From the NCBI GenBank assembly GCA_006937955.1, contig SSNP01000080.1, forward strand, positions 850,597-914,596: a DNA stretch of 64,000 bases, read 5' to 3'. The stretch is from Pachypanchax playfairii (Eukaryota; Chordata; Actinopteri; Cyprinodontiformes; Aplocheilidae). Of the stretch, positions 10,356 through 22,121 are shown piece after piece. Each line of letters starts with the position of its first letter. Position 1 is the first letter of the stretch. The notes below the pieces were generated by a model. The model saw only the letters and a program-made list of their open reading frames with translations, was not told the DNA's origin and searched no databases. The position numbers were made by a program, and so were the translations under genes.

Positions 10356-13300
10356 ATGTCCCTTTCCCCTGAAAATGAAGATGGATATTGTGTTGCCATG
10401 GATACAGAGGATGATGGTTCCGATGCTGCTGGGATAGCAGAAGTGCAGGCAAAGATGGGGTCCTGTAGACAAGAAGGGAACATGGACAGTAGTGCCAAAG
10501 AAAAAGGGAGAACGATGGTTGAGTTGCCAGAAGAAGTCCTGGAATATATTTTATCCTTTCTGTCACCTTATCAGGAGCACAAGACGGCTGCGCTAGTATG
10601 TAAGCAGTGGTATCGTCTCATTAAAGGTATGTCCATCATATCAGCTTCATCCTGTATAAAACTGAATCTGATGTTGGTGCGGTTAGTCTGACTGAGGATG
10701 TGTCCTTTATGTGTTTTTTTTTTGTTTGTTTGTTTACTTAGGTGTAGCCTACCAGTGTTACCATGGTTTTTTAAGAGCTGTCCAGGAGGGAAATATTCAG
10801 TGGGAAAGTCGGACATATCCATATCCAGGAACCCCCATCACTCAGCGCTTCTCACACAGTCAGTATAGGATGCTTTCTATCACACAGTGGTAGCAGTTCA
10901 ACTGTTTCAATCTGTTTCCTCATTACAGTGATTTGTTTTCTCATTTACATATTTACTGGGTTTGTTTAAGTAAAGGATGTAAACATTGTCAAATAAAAGT
11001 CATGAGTCAGCTGGTGGTTGGAAACATTAGTGCTCTGATTGTCACCAGCTTTGCATTTTGTGTTTAAAAGTTTTCTTTTTGCCATGAACTTAAAATGACC
11101 CTGATTTTTGTTGGTTTCATGACTCATTTCTGAGTCTTATTCTGTCAGAACTGTTAATATTGTGCTTGACAAGCTTAGTTCTGATTTTTCATTTTCAAAT
11201 AGTTATAAGAACTTTCAAATTTACTTTTCTCCCATAACACAATGCAACAATTCTGTGTTTGCTTTTGATTTATACTTGTTTGTTCTTCTTGGGGGTTGTT
11301 GCAGGTGCATGTTATTATGACTCAAATCAGTCCATGTATGTGTTTGGGGGTTGCACTCAGAGTAGCTGCAATGCTGCCTTCAATGACCTGTGGAGGCTGG
11401 ACCTTAACAGCAAGGAGTGGATCCGCCCTTTAGCCTCAGGTGAGACGTTTGCAGGCCAAAAGGAAATGAGAACTCCATGTTTTGTCACTGCGATACTTAA
11501 TGAGTTGCATGTAACATTGTTTTATTACTTCTATAGGCTCCTATCCATCTCCTAAAGCTGGAGCAACTCTAGTGATGCACAAAGATCTGTTGGTGCTGTT
11601 TGGGGGATGGACACGGCCCAGTCCTTATCCTCTGCACCAACCCGAAAGATTTTTTGATGAAATCCACACCTACTCGCCATCAAAGAACTGGTGAGATGGA
11701 TTTCAGTGGTGCTGAGGATCTTGTTTGTGTTCTTTTTTAAATTCTATCTCATCTTCTGTTCTGCTGGTTTCTCAGGTGGAACTGCATAGTAACAACACAT
11801 GGACCTCCACCGATGGCGGGCCACTCATCGTCAGTGATCGGGAACACCATGGTGGTGTTTGGTGGATCTTTAGGAGCTCGTCAAATGTATGGACATTTCA
11901 TTTTAGAGCAGCAATAGATTTAAAAAGAAACTTCATTCATTGAGGCTGAAAGTTTTACATGTTTAATTTAATTTACACCGATGAACTTGTTGATTCTATC
12001 AGATAATTCAGACAAAACTTCAGGTTCTCTGTTAATCCATGAAAACTTTCTAAATCACTGTCCTTCATGTTCTTGTGTCTTGATTGGTTTTGATCAGGAG
12101 TAATGAAGTCTGGGTTCTGGATCTGGAGCAGTGGTCCTGGTCTAAACCATCAATTACAGGTCCATCACCCCACCCACGAGGAGGCCAGTCACAAGTACGA
12201 ATCTTTCAGTTTTTGTTTGTTTGTTTTTGCCTGAGCAGATTTCAAATGAGGTCAAATTATACATGTTGCACGTTTTTCCAGATTGTTATTGATGATAAGA
12301 CCTTACTCATTCTGGGAGGATGTGGTGGTCCTAATGCTGTAAGTTTATTAACTTTTATTTTGGAATCAGAGGCTCTTGTGAAGGAAATATTTAAAATCTT
12401 GTGGAATATTTGAATAGACCTAATTTGTTATGTATCCATGTCTGTCTGAATAAAAGCTCCTTAAAGATGCATGGCTCCTCCACATGGAAGCCCCAGCATG
12501 GAGGTGGCAGCAGCTGCAGGTAGAGAACGAGGACCACGGAGCTCCTGAGTTGTGGTGCCACCCGGCTTGTAGGGTATGTTTTTGACCTGCCTGTCTGTCC
12601 TGCGCTGTGTGTTTATTCATTTAACTTATTTTCTTGTACTTTTGCTCCAAGGTGGGCCAGTGTGTGGTGGTTTTCTCACAGGCTCCATCTGGCCGCGCAC
12701 CGCTCAGCCCAAGTCTTAATTCCCGACCTTCTCCGATAAGTGCCACGCCCGCCCCTTTGGGCCCGGAGCCGCCTTCCCTGCGCTCCCAGTCTCCCATCCG
12801 AAGTGGGGCTGCTGGTGTTGTTCTGGGAGCAGCTGAAGAAGCCCCCTGTGTTAATGGTCGATGGGGCACTCTGAGACCTCGGCCCTCAGCTAGAGGAAGC
12901 GCTCGAGATGGGAGCCCATCATCTTCTCAGCAGCCGTCTCCTTTACAGGGTCCAGACAGCCCTCCTCTTCCTCCACTTCCTCCTCTGATAAATGGTTCTT
13001 CCCCCTCTCCTCGGACCAGTCCAGCTCACGGTGGGTCTCCCCCTTCTCGCCCTCACCTGCCTGGTTCCACAGACTATGGCTGGGAGTCTCCCCCCTCTGC
13101 TGCTCATCATGCTGAGGCTCCGAGCACCAACGGCCTGCACACACCTCCATCTGGCTCTCCATGCACGCCCCCCGGAGCCGTGTCCCCCGCTGCCTTACGA
13201 CGAGGGCTGGAGGCAGTGAAAAACAAATCCTCTTCATCTTTACCTTCCTCATCGTCTTCCCTTCACACACATGGGGCTTCTCCTGTTGGAAGCAACAGTG

Positions 13301-13707
13301 GGGGAGGTGGAACTGGTCCTTCAGGAACCCCTCCCTCATCCTCCTCTAGCCCCCCACAAGCTGCTGTAGCTGACGGACATGCTATCCCACCTATAGCACG
13401 GCGCCTGGGTCATCACCCACCTCAGAGTCTGAATGTAGGAAAACCCCTGTACCAGTCGCTCAACTGCAAACCCATGCAGATGTACGTGTTGGATGTGTCG
13501 CTGGCCAAATCCAACGGGGCAGTTTCCTGGAAGGTTTACGGTAACGGTACTCCAGCTGCGGTCACCGGACCACCAGAGACCAGCCTTCACACCGTGGTAC
13601 AGGGCAGAGGAGAGCTCATCATATTTGGGGGCCTCATGGACAAAAAACAGAATGCAAAGTACTACCCTAAAACCAACGCTTTGTACTTTGTACGAGCCAA
13701 GAGGTAA
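10356..13707 (+). CDS. fbxo42: F-box only protein 42 (F-box/Kelch SCF ubiquitin-ligase adaptor)
   Basis: Nine coding exons: 10356-10626, 10742-10858, 11305-11439, 11537-11690, 11776-11886, 12098-12194, 12282-12338, 12457-12573 and 12652-13707 (2115 nt, 704 residues; human 717 from memory). The F-box is at about residues 50-90 (VELPEEVLEYILSFLSPYQ), followed by Kelch repeats at about 110-345 with GG-turns such as YVFGGC, VLFGGW and LILGGCGG. A long Pro/Ser-rich region with SLRSQSPIRSG follows, then a conserved C-terminus (HHPPQSLNVGKPLYQSL, ELIIFGGLMDKKQN). The family joins SKP1-CUL1 through the F-box and binds substrates through Kelch; human FBXO42 (JFK) is reported to target p53. The 12457 acceptor is preceded by a pyrimidine-poor AATAAAAG, but the phase and LLKDAWLLHM support it. 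The last exon is 1,056 bp. Confidence 0.95.
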
Positions 13708-13931
13708 TGCATCTGCAGGCAGGATTCAGGCTCCATCCTGTCACAAAACAAGGGAACTGACACACAAGGCCTTTTTCCCATAGGAAGGATTATAAAAAAA
13801 CAACATAATCATTGTTGTTAGATGTTTCACTTGAGAAATTCACTCGTCCTTCTGCCTACTGCAAGCATTCAACAGAAACACTTTAAGTACACTTTGATTA
13901 AACGTTTGCTTGAATGAGGATCTTGTCTGCG

Positions 13932-13962
13932 TATGTGTGTGTGTGTGGGTGTGTGTGTGTGT
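13932..13962. repeat. TG microsatellite in fbxo42 3' UTR
   Basis: A short run of TG dinucleotides interrupted by GGG and TTT, about 225 bp after the fbxo42 stop codon. Confidence 0.85.
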
Positions 13963-14263
13963 TTGTTTGTGACTATAGTAAATAAAGGGAACTGGACTTT
14001 TTTGTTGTTGTTTCCAAAAACGTGAACAACTAGACAAAAACATGTTTTTTTGTGGGTGTGTATCTCCTCCTCTGAACTCTGGAAGAGCAAAATGGTCGAT
14101 GGCCATCTTGTTTTTTTTGTATCACTCTCTAAGCCTGCAATGTTTACATTGATGAAGGTGTGTGTGTTAGTGTGTGCACGGTGATGATTAAAAGTTGTTG
14201 ACTAACGTGTCGGAGGCCACGGTGGCTGAAGTATGTGGCGCTGTACTATAAACATAGCTAAAC

Positions 14264-14269
14264 AATAAA
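14264..14269 (+). terminator. fbxo42 polyadenylation signal (AATAAA)
   Basis: A canonical AATAAA lies 557 bp after the fbxo42 stop codon, with GT-rich sequence (CTGTTTGTTTGGTGTG) about 40 bp downstream. Confidence 0.6.
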
Positions 14270-14718
14270 GGCCTCCATGTCTGCTCTGTTACAGTGATGA
14301 AGTTCCTGTTTGTTTGGTGTGAAGGAAATATCACTGCTTTTTAACTAAATTACACAAACAAACAACAATCCTGATTCAAAAAGACAGAATTATAAAATCT
14401 AAATCAGCAACATGCAGCTTCTGGTTTTAATTCTGCTTTTTATCGAGACATTTTAACCTGATCAGTTAGAATCGTTTGTTTCCTGTTGATTAGTTTGACT
14501 CTTTGTGAGTTCAAAGGATTTCCATTTTGAAAAATAAATAAATAAAATAGATTTCTTTTCTATCATGGACTTAATCTGAAAGGGTGTAATCGATTGGGAA
14601 TAAATAACTGATGCTTCATTTAAAGTAAATAAAACAAGTTGCAGTAGTCGATACATTTTGTCTGGATTTATGAGAACAAAATATAGCAGAAATTTTTAGG
14701 GTTGATCCTCTATAAATA

Positions 14719-15547
14719 CACTCACAAAAAGTTCAGGATTTTTGACTTTCAGGTGAAATCTATGAAAAACAAGAAGTTCTCACTACAGAGATTTTTACAT
14801 CATGAAAGTGGAATATTTAGAAACATGCAGGTGTTGATTTCCTCATTTAAACTATTTATTGAAACAAAACAAGTTAGTGTCTCAGTAACGTGTCATGTGA
14901 CCTTGAGCATCAATTACAGCCCTACAGTGGCGTCTCATGCTGTTCACAACTTGACTTATTGTCTGCTGAGACGTGACGTCCTGTTGTTGAAGGGTCCTCA
15001 GGGTCATTGAGGTTCTGGGGTTCAGAGTTAAGAACCTCTACATGGCGGCTCAGCTGATCCCAGAGGTTTTCTAAGAGATTCAGGTCTAGAGAGAGTCCAG
15101 GTCTCTCCATTTGAGGTACCTCAGTCTCCAGCAGCCTAATGATGAGACCTGGATGAGCTGCAGTACTGTCGTCTATGAAGATGAAATGAGGTCTGTGTTG
15201 TTCATGCAGGGACACAATAACTGGATTCAGGTTTTTTGGACTCGTTACTGTAACATTCACAAAGTGTAGGACAGTTCTGTATGGACTGGACACACCTGTC
15301 CCCACTGTAACATCACTAGAGACTCGTCTGGTGGCTGATGCATAACGCTCTCCTTGATGTCTCCAACATCACCGGCAGCATCATTTCTGCTCTTCATGAA
15401 TCAACTTTCATCAGAGAACAAACATCACTGAGGTCCACTGGTCCCTCGTCCAGTGTAAATGCTCCCTGGTCCATGTGAGACGAGGACACCTGGTGTGGTC
15501 CTGAAATTTCAACTGAAAGCAGAGAATCCAAAACTTAGTGAGGCGTG
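14719..15547 (-). mobile_element. truncated Tc1/mariner-type transposon
   Basis: The element is bounded by TA dinucleotides (14717-14718 and 15548-15549). Its inverted ends share AAGTT, GGATT and CTTTCAG-TGAAAT over roughly 40 bp: left CACTCACAAAAAGTTCAGG, right (reverse complement) CACGCCTCACTAAGTTTTGG. The minus strand encodes only the C-terminal half of a Tc1-like transposase with stops and frameshifts. Visible pieces are WTREHLHWTRDQW- and SDESRF-like segments near 15380-15460, YRTVLHFVNVTV, HRPHFIFIDDSTAAH and LLENLWDQLSR. The 829-bp size and missing N-terminal half show an internal deletion, so it cannot move on its own. Confidence 0.85.
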
Positions 15548-15607
15548 TATGAGGTGTTGTTTTTTTTTTTTTTTAATAAAGTGCAGAACCTGACTGATTT
15601 GTTTCTA

Positions 15608-15830
15608 CTGTTGCCTTACGTTAAGAAGGTTCTGGGTTCAACTCCCAGCTGCATGTAGTTTAGATGTTCTCCCTTTGAATCTGAGTTTTCTCCAGTGAAA
15701 CAGTAGAAAAATGTGTGTTGGATTAATTAGCGATTGTAATTAGACTGTAAGTGTGAATGTGTGTAGACTGTTTGTGGTCCTGTGACAAGCTGATGATCTG
15801 TCTCAGACCCTGAACAGGATCGTAAGTAAA
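15608..15830 (+). repeat. degenerate fish SINE-like interspersed repeat, sense
   Basis: It contains AAGAAGGTTCTGGGTTCAAC, TTTAGATGTTCTCCCTTTG, GTTTTCTCC, TTAATTAGCGATTG and AGTGTGAATGTG in the order seen in a repeat family widespread in teleosts; the antisense relative is at 8428-8597. GGTTCAACTCC resembles a tRNA B box, which suggests a SINE origin, but this was not verified. Confidence 0.6.
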
Positions 15831-17134
15831 ATGAACAGATGTTTCATGTTCAATTTGATTTTGTGGGTCAAACTTGGGAGATTATTAGGTGTATATTAAT
15901 GCGACATCAGTTCATCCTAAAATAGTCAACTGAGATATGAAGAATTTGGACAGTCTTCCCGAAAGACTTATGTAAGCTGCTTTCCTGGCTTCCTGTTTGC
16001 TGCTGTTCAGTGTGTATTTTTGTAAAATAGCTCCATCTAGTGGCTGTTTTTTACAAACTGAATGCAAAAAAGGGAACAAACATGATTCATCTCAACTGCA
16101 AATTGATTTATTGAGAACATATATTCTCTACAAAAAAAGAGGTTAATAAGTCAGGGGTGTTATTTTTAAATACTCAAAAGGCTTCCAGAATAAATACATA
16201 TATATTCAAATGTGACAATGAGAAAGACTCATGTAATAAAAACAGATAAAGTACATAAATTTGTCTTTTCCTCCAGAGATAATCCAGATTATACTGTTTT
16301 TGGCAGCGTCGCTCCTCCTGCCCTGCTTTCCCTCATGCTCTGCACCCCCACCAACTCTTTTCTGAGAAAGCATAACCTTTTACCCAGAGAGCTGTTATAG
16401 GAGCAGAGTAGGGGGCTGTATGCAGCACAGCCATCTGATTCGTGCAGTGTTGGGACAGTGGTGAGGTGGCAGGCGCCACTCCAACCGCATTGGCTGGGAG
16501 GTGGAGCAGAAGGAGGAGACTTTGACAATGACTGTGCTGAGGAGTGAGGACACATGTTTACAATGATGGGGGAAAGAGGAAGAATGGAGCTGCTCAGGAT
16601 CACTGAACTGTGTGAGTTGTTTTGTCAAATCAGCAAATTTTGGAGATAGAAATATTTTTCTTGGACAACATGTCTTCATGGTTGTTCTCAGTTCATGCTG
16701 TAGGTGTTTGTTTCCTTTTGATTTGCTGTTAAGCTGATTTCATCAGTTCCTGTTGTTGTTAGGAACTATTATCCAAAAGTTGAGTAAACTGATGTTTGAT
16801 AACAAGCTGAAATATTTAATTCCAATCGAACCTTTGTTGGATTGAGCTTCTCAAAACATCCCGGCTGAACCTTAACATAAATGTTCACTTGATCATGGAC
16901 AGATTCCCTTGGAGACGGTGGCTCATTCGTGATGACTTGATGTTCCAAGAAGTTAACAAAAAGTCACCTGAGAAGATTCTGAAGAGGTTCAGACTCCTGC
17001 AGCGTCAGAGGAGAAACATACACAATGAACATTAAATGATCAGATAATATTTTCTGTGTGAGCTTCGTTGTACAGAACCTTCTCCTTCACTACCAGACTG
17101 CTGATCCAGGACCAGTTCTACGGATCACTCAGGG
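15831..17134. other. intergenic between fbxo42 and slc25a34, no gene recognised
   Basis: AT-rich DNA with one GC-richer island at 16290-16620, in which two overlapping minus-strand frames of 104 and 94 codons are open. Neither shows a recognisable domain. The last 100 bp is probably slc25a34 5' UTR. This is one side of a junction between two human synteny blocks. Confidence 0.4.
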
Positions 17135-20100
17135 ATGACCAGTTCTCAGCTGCTAAAAACGGCCCCTAAAGAGTCAGTGTTTGGGGGCCAGCCTCCGCAC
17201 AGGACGCCATCTTCTGCTGTTGTTTTTGACCCCTCGCCGACCCCCCTGACTGTCTGGCCTCCACTAGACTTTGCTCTGGGGGCTCTTGCCTGCTGTGCAG
17301 CTTGTGTGTTCACCAACCCTCTGGAAGTGGTGAAGACGCGTCTGCAGCTTCAGGGGGAGCTCCGTGCTCGAGGGTCCTACCAGATCCACTACCGGGGGGT
17401 CCTGCAGGCCCTCTGGGTGGTGGGCCGCACAGATGGGCTCCGGGGTCTACAGAAGGGGCTCTCAGTTGGGCTGATCTATCAGGGTGTAATGAACGGAGTG
17501 AGGCTGGGTTCTTACTCCTGGTGTGAGGCTCTCGGCATCACCTCCTTCCACGGGGGGAGTCTGCTGTCAGGGGCGGGGGCCGGGGCTCTGGGTGCCTTCA
17601 TCGCTTCGCCTGCTTACCTGGTGAGTTCAAGTTTACACTCAATACTCCATCTTCAGCAGGAGTCGTTCCAGTTTGGGTTAAAAACTCAAGCCATGACAGA
17701 TTTACGTGTGCTTCACAGACTCAGACGCTCTCATGAACATTGTACATGTTGGCTGTTATGTCACTGACCTTCCTGATAAGGATCCACCTGGTCAAACATG
17801 AAACCTTGAAGATAAACGAAACCCACGAGCTGAGCAGCAACATCAGATCAGTTTATACTCAACAGACACCTCCTGTCAGCAGATCAACAGGATGCTGGTT
17901 GTTATCCACACGCTTTTATCATGATACTGTTGCTACAAACAGGTTAAGTTACAGTGTTATCATACAAACTCATCATGTCAAAGCACATTATCAGAAAGGA
18001 ACTTCCTGTTTTTGCATTCATTAACACACAATGAGAGATTTATATGAATCAGTTTTAATTTCTATAATAACTTCTCACCAGCGAACATATTTACTCTGAT
18101 GAAAAAAGAAGCTTCAGTTGTCTGTATCTTCTAAAGGAGGTCAGTTGCATTCAGAGCTGAACTAAAAATAACAAACTATCAGTTGGAATGATGTTAAAAA
18201 GCATTTCTTAAAGACCGGTTAAACCAAAACTACAGTAAACACGTCTGAAAGCACACAAAGGTGTGGCTCAGATATCTTTGTTCTGTTCTGTCCACGAGTG
18301 TTTATCATGCAAAGCAGCAAAATATGAACACGTCCAGTTTAAAGACACTTTAAATATCCAGACTTCTTTCTCTGTAATGAGTTGTGTTTGTTTTTATTCA
18401 TGATAGCAGCACAACTTTAAACCCCGACGAGACTCTTAAATATCACGTCTCTGTGACTTTACACAGGAGTCTTTTCATTTGATCAGTGTTGTTGTTCGTT
18501 TGTTGTTGTTTTTCTCCCCCAGTCTGAGCCATCAAACGTTTTGCATGCCACAGAAAGACGATACTGTGTGAACATGTTTCTCTGTATCGCGCTCCTGAAT
18601 TTATAAGCTGCATGTCGCTTCGTTCCCTGCTGTATGTGTCTCACTTGACTTGTGCTTCTTGCACAAATTTTGCACAAATTTGTGATGAATGTGTTTGTGT
18701 AGTTGCCGTGGAGGTGTGTGTTGTGTAACTGGCACGGCCAAGTTTCCTGTAATCATTATGTAACTTTCTCTGGCGGATAACATGGACGTTGTCTGACTTG
18801 GAGACGAGTCAGGTTTGGTCTGTATGTTGAATCGGTACAGTATTATGTACAAGTTTATTTTAATTTCACAGGTAAAGACTCACCTGCAGGCTCAGACTCT
18901 CAGGTCCATAGCAGTGGGTCACCAGCATAATCATCTGGTAAGAACCACTTACTCTCTCACGTGGAGGAGATTCAAAAAAATGATTGACAGTTTGGCTGCA
19001 TTTAGATCTACATAAATAAATAAAAACCCTTTTATAAAGTGTTTATCAGATCCATCATCCAACACTCCTTTTAATTTTTTTTAAACTTTATTTATAATCA
19101 GTTTTCTAAAAAAAAAAAAAGTCTAAATGCTGAAAAATGCAAAAACATTTGATATTAGATTGAAACATTTCTAAATACACATGCTGCGTTACAGCTTTTA
19201 TTTTTTAAAGCCCTCTGCAAGTGTTTGAAATCAGTTTTGCAATTTCCAAAGCAACATGTGCCCCGTTCTTCTGGTGTGTGTGATTTTGGTTTGTTTTTGT
19301 TTTATTTAATAACATATTAAATGTTATTGCTGGTTGGTGGAGCTGCTGGTTTTACAGGCCGTCCTGCTGTTAGGTCTGAACCTTCATACTGTGTGCAGAT
19401 GTTCAGTACTGATGCTTCTTCCACAGTCTGCGCTGTAAATTGATTCTCCTCTTTATTTGGAAAAATATGGCTTCAGTAATTTGGCAGGTTACGGAACAGT
19501 TTTCCATCTTCCAGCTCAGACGACAAGGCGACAGTGAATCTGTGGATTCTGCAGTGAGCGGCGTTCAGTGGTTTTTACAGACATTTCTGAGATTATTCTT
19601 GGATTAAGGAGTTCTGACTCAGCTGCAGAACAACCTGATCTCATTCTATTAACCATCATCTCTTAAGAGTTCTCTGGTTTTTCTAGATATTTATTTATTA
19701 AGTAATATTTCGAAAATTCCAAATCTTTTTCAGTTTTACTTAAACACAAACCAACAATTAAGTTACACTCCTTACTTTCATATCATAATTAATGGATACT
19801 TTATTTTAGCATTAAACTTTGTACCAATTCTCCATTTTTAACACATTAATATAAAATAAAAAAGATTTAGGCCGTGCATCGTCTTTGTATTTTACTTCTA
19901 CAGTGCGAGTCTATTTTTATGTTGTTAAAAGTGGTCTTTATTAATATTTCATCTGACTTTCTGAAGATCTTTCAAAGTTTATTTACTTATTTTTTTAATA
20001 TTTATTTGGACTACTGCAACTTGGTTTTATTTGACAGCTTTTAAAAAACATTTTCAGTCCATTTTTTTTTTTTTTTAATCTAAATGTGTTTGTGAACCTG

Positions 20101-20875
20101 AAAACAGTTTGTGCAATTTGTGAAAATAGAAGTAGTTTAAAATTTATGGTAAAATTGACCATTTTATTCAGATGAAAAAAAATAATTTTTACAGTAACTT
20201 TATAAACAACTATAAAACAGCAACATCTGCAGAGTTTTCTGTTTTTATTTCTCTCCCTTTCAGGGCGTGTCAGACGCCTTCATCACCATCTACAGAAGAG
20301 AAGGTTTAACTGGTCTCTGGAGGGGGGTGAACGGCGCCGTGCCTCGAGTCATGGTGGGATCGGCTGCTCAGCTGGCAACCTTCACCTCATCCAAGGACTG
20401 GGTATCACATTCTCAGGTAGAGCCAGTAAACCTAACTCATGAGCTGTTATCTGATTCCAGGTAATCAGCGCTTTCTTTCTGTTTGAGTAGTGGTTCAACA
20501 CCAACAGATGGCTCACGGCGCTGATCGCTGCCGCCATCAGTGGCGTCGCTGTGGCTATCACCATGACACCGTTTGATGTGATCAGCACGCGTCTCTACAA
20601 CCAGCCAGTGGACGAGTTTCACAGGGTCAGTTTGTGTTTTTAAGTGAAACTCATATCTGAATAAAACAGGATGATCATGTCTTTTGTGTTTATGTTGTTT
20701 GTAGGGGCGACTGTATCAGGGATTTTCTGACTGTATGCTGAAGGTGTGCCAAGCGGAGGGTCCGCTGGGATTATATAAAGGCATGGGCCCTGTTTTCCTG
20801 CGACTGGCCCCTCACACAGTGCTCAGCATGCTGTTCTGGGATCTGCTGAGACAACAGGCCGTCAGAGACCACTAG
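17135..20875 (+). CDS. slc25a34: mitochondrial solute carrier family 25 member 34
   Basis: Five coding exons: 17135-17620, 18872-18937, 20264-20416, 20491-20625 and 20705-20875 (1011 nt, 336 residues; all introns phase 0). It has the three-fold mitochondrial-carrier architecture of six membrane helices in the inner membrane. The three signature helices read TNPLEVVKTRLQ, SPAYLVKTHLQ and MTPFDVISTRLY; the aberrant second and third motifs are typical of the SLC25A34/35 branch. Other matches are LQGELRARG, GLQKGLSVGLIYQGVMNGVR, AVGHQHNH, VPRVMVGSAAQLATF and PHTVLSMLFWD. The transported substrate is uncertain. The N-terminus is about 40 residues longer than the usual carrier start, with no internal Met before the first helix. 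The next gene is tmem82, as in human 1p36. Confidence 0.93.
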
Positions 20876-21623
20876 ATCCAGAGAAGGAAACATCTTTAAA
20901 CTGTGTGCTTGAACCGACTTCTGCACTGAAAAATGAGTCTCAGTTTAAAACAAAAATCAACTCATTCTTTCTTCTTGCTACATAAACACTGGTATTGTTT
21001 TTATCTGTGTGATAAACAAGAAGTAACAGCTGATCAGCTCATGTTACATTCAATCACATGCGACGAGTCACGTGTGGCATTTCGAGTTTTCAGCACTCAA
21101 ATGTGATTAAACATGGTTAAGATCCAACACTGATCATTTGGATCAATATTGTACATAATTTGGTGTTAACACCTCTTTCCTGTGGCTTCATATTTTCTTA
21201 CATATTTCTATAGTGACTCTTCTGGGAAGTTAACAAGTGCAGATCTGTTGTTTTTAAATGAGACTTGTTCTGAAGCACTTAATCAAGACGAGCACGTGTT
21301 GCTCCACGTCTCTGACGCGATGCTGTTAAAAACTTGAAATGTATAAAGTTGCGCAGAGGTCATGCGGGAAAATGAAAGTTGGCAACTGGAACAGCTTTGA
21401 ATGACTCAGCAAAAATCTTTTTTTCATTAAAAAAAAACTCCTAATGTATTTTAACACGTAATTCAACCTGCCTTGACATTTCTGTGTAAAAATCCAGATG
21501 TTTTCTTTGAATTTCCTGACTGTGGAGGAACTGTAAAGCAAATAATGCCATTTGATTCGAGGCCTTTGTAACAGCTGACTGACACGACGTGCTTCAGGCC
21601 TTTTAAATGCTGAAGTTAATCAA

Positions 21624-21629
21624 AATAAA
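21624..21629 (+). terminator. slc25a34 polyadenylation signal (AATAAA)
   Basis: AATAAA lies about 750 bp after the stop codon, followed 14 bp later by GTAAAAAAAAAAAAAC at 21642-21657. This is the best candidate end for the slc25a34 transcript. Confidence 0.5.
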
Positions 21630-21657
21630 GGTGTTGATTTTGTAAAAAAAAAAAAAC

Positions 21658-22121
21658 AAAGTTATTTTTATGGATCTTTATTCTTCAGTCTCTTGAATAA
21701 GTTTAGTTTAATATATGAATGGAAAAGTTTTTTAACTGAACAAAAATACTAGAATAACCTCGTGGTCATGAAAAACTCAATAATAAAACAAAGTTACTGT
21801 GATTATTATTTTAAATTTTTATTCATTTGATCATGTTTGAAGTTTTTCATTAATCTGGTTAACATGGTTTATTTATTTTTAATCATTTTTTAGAGGATTT
21901 TTAGCTTCTCTCTCTGGAAGATGATTAGAATGAATGCAATCAGTTTGATCTTTGAACTGTTTGGATCAATAAGTTCACAAATAAACACAACAGCACGTCT
22001 TAAAGGCTTTTACCAGAGGATTCGATGCTGACTGACTCATTGAGTCTGACGTGGAACAGAGTTGAGTGGAAAATCCAAAAACTTACTTAAATTGTTCTTT
22101 TTGGAACATTATAAGGAAACC
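21658..22121. other. intergenic and tmem82 upstream flank
   Basis: AT-rich DNA with no recognised gene or repeat. The last stretch before 22122 is probably tmem82 5' UTR. Confidence 0.35.

Noticed and set aside
12890..13339. 149-codon minus-strand frame inside fbxo42
   Set aside because: It is the antisense of the Pro/Ser-rich coding exon, where codon bias removes stops. The sense frame matches FBXO42.
16289..16679. Two overlapping minus-strand frames (104 and 94 codons) between fbxo42 and slc25a34
   Set aside because: No recognisable motif, no splice context and overlapping frames. Kept as unassigned intergenic sequence.
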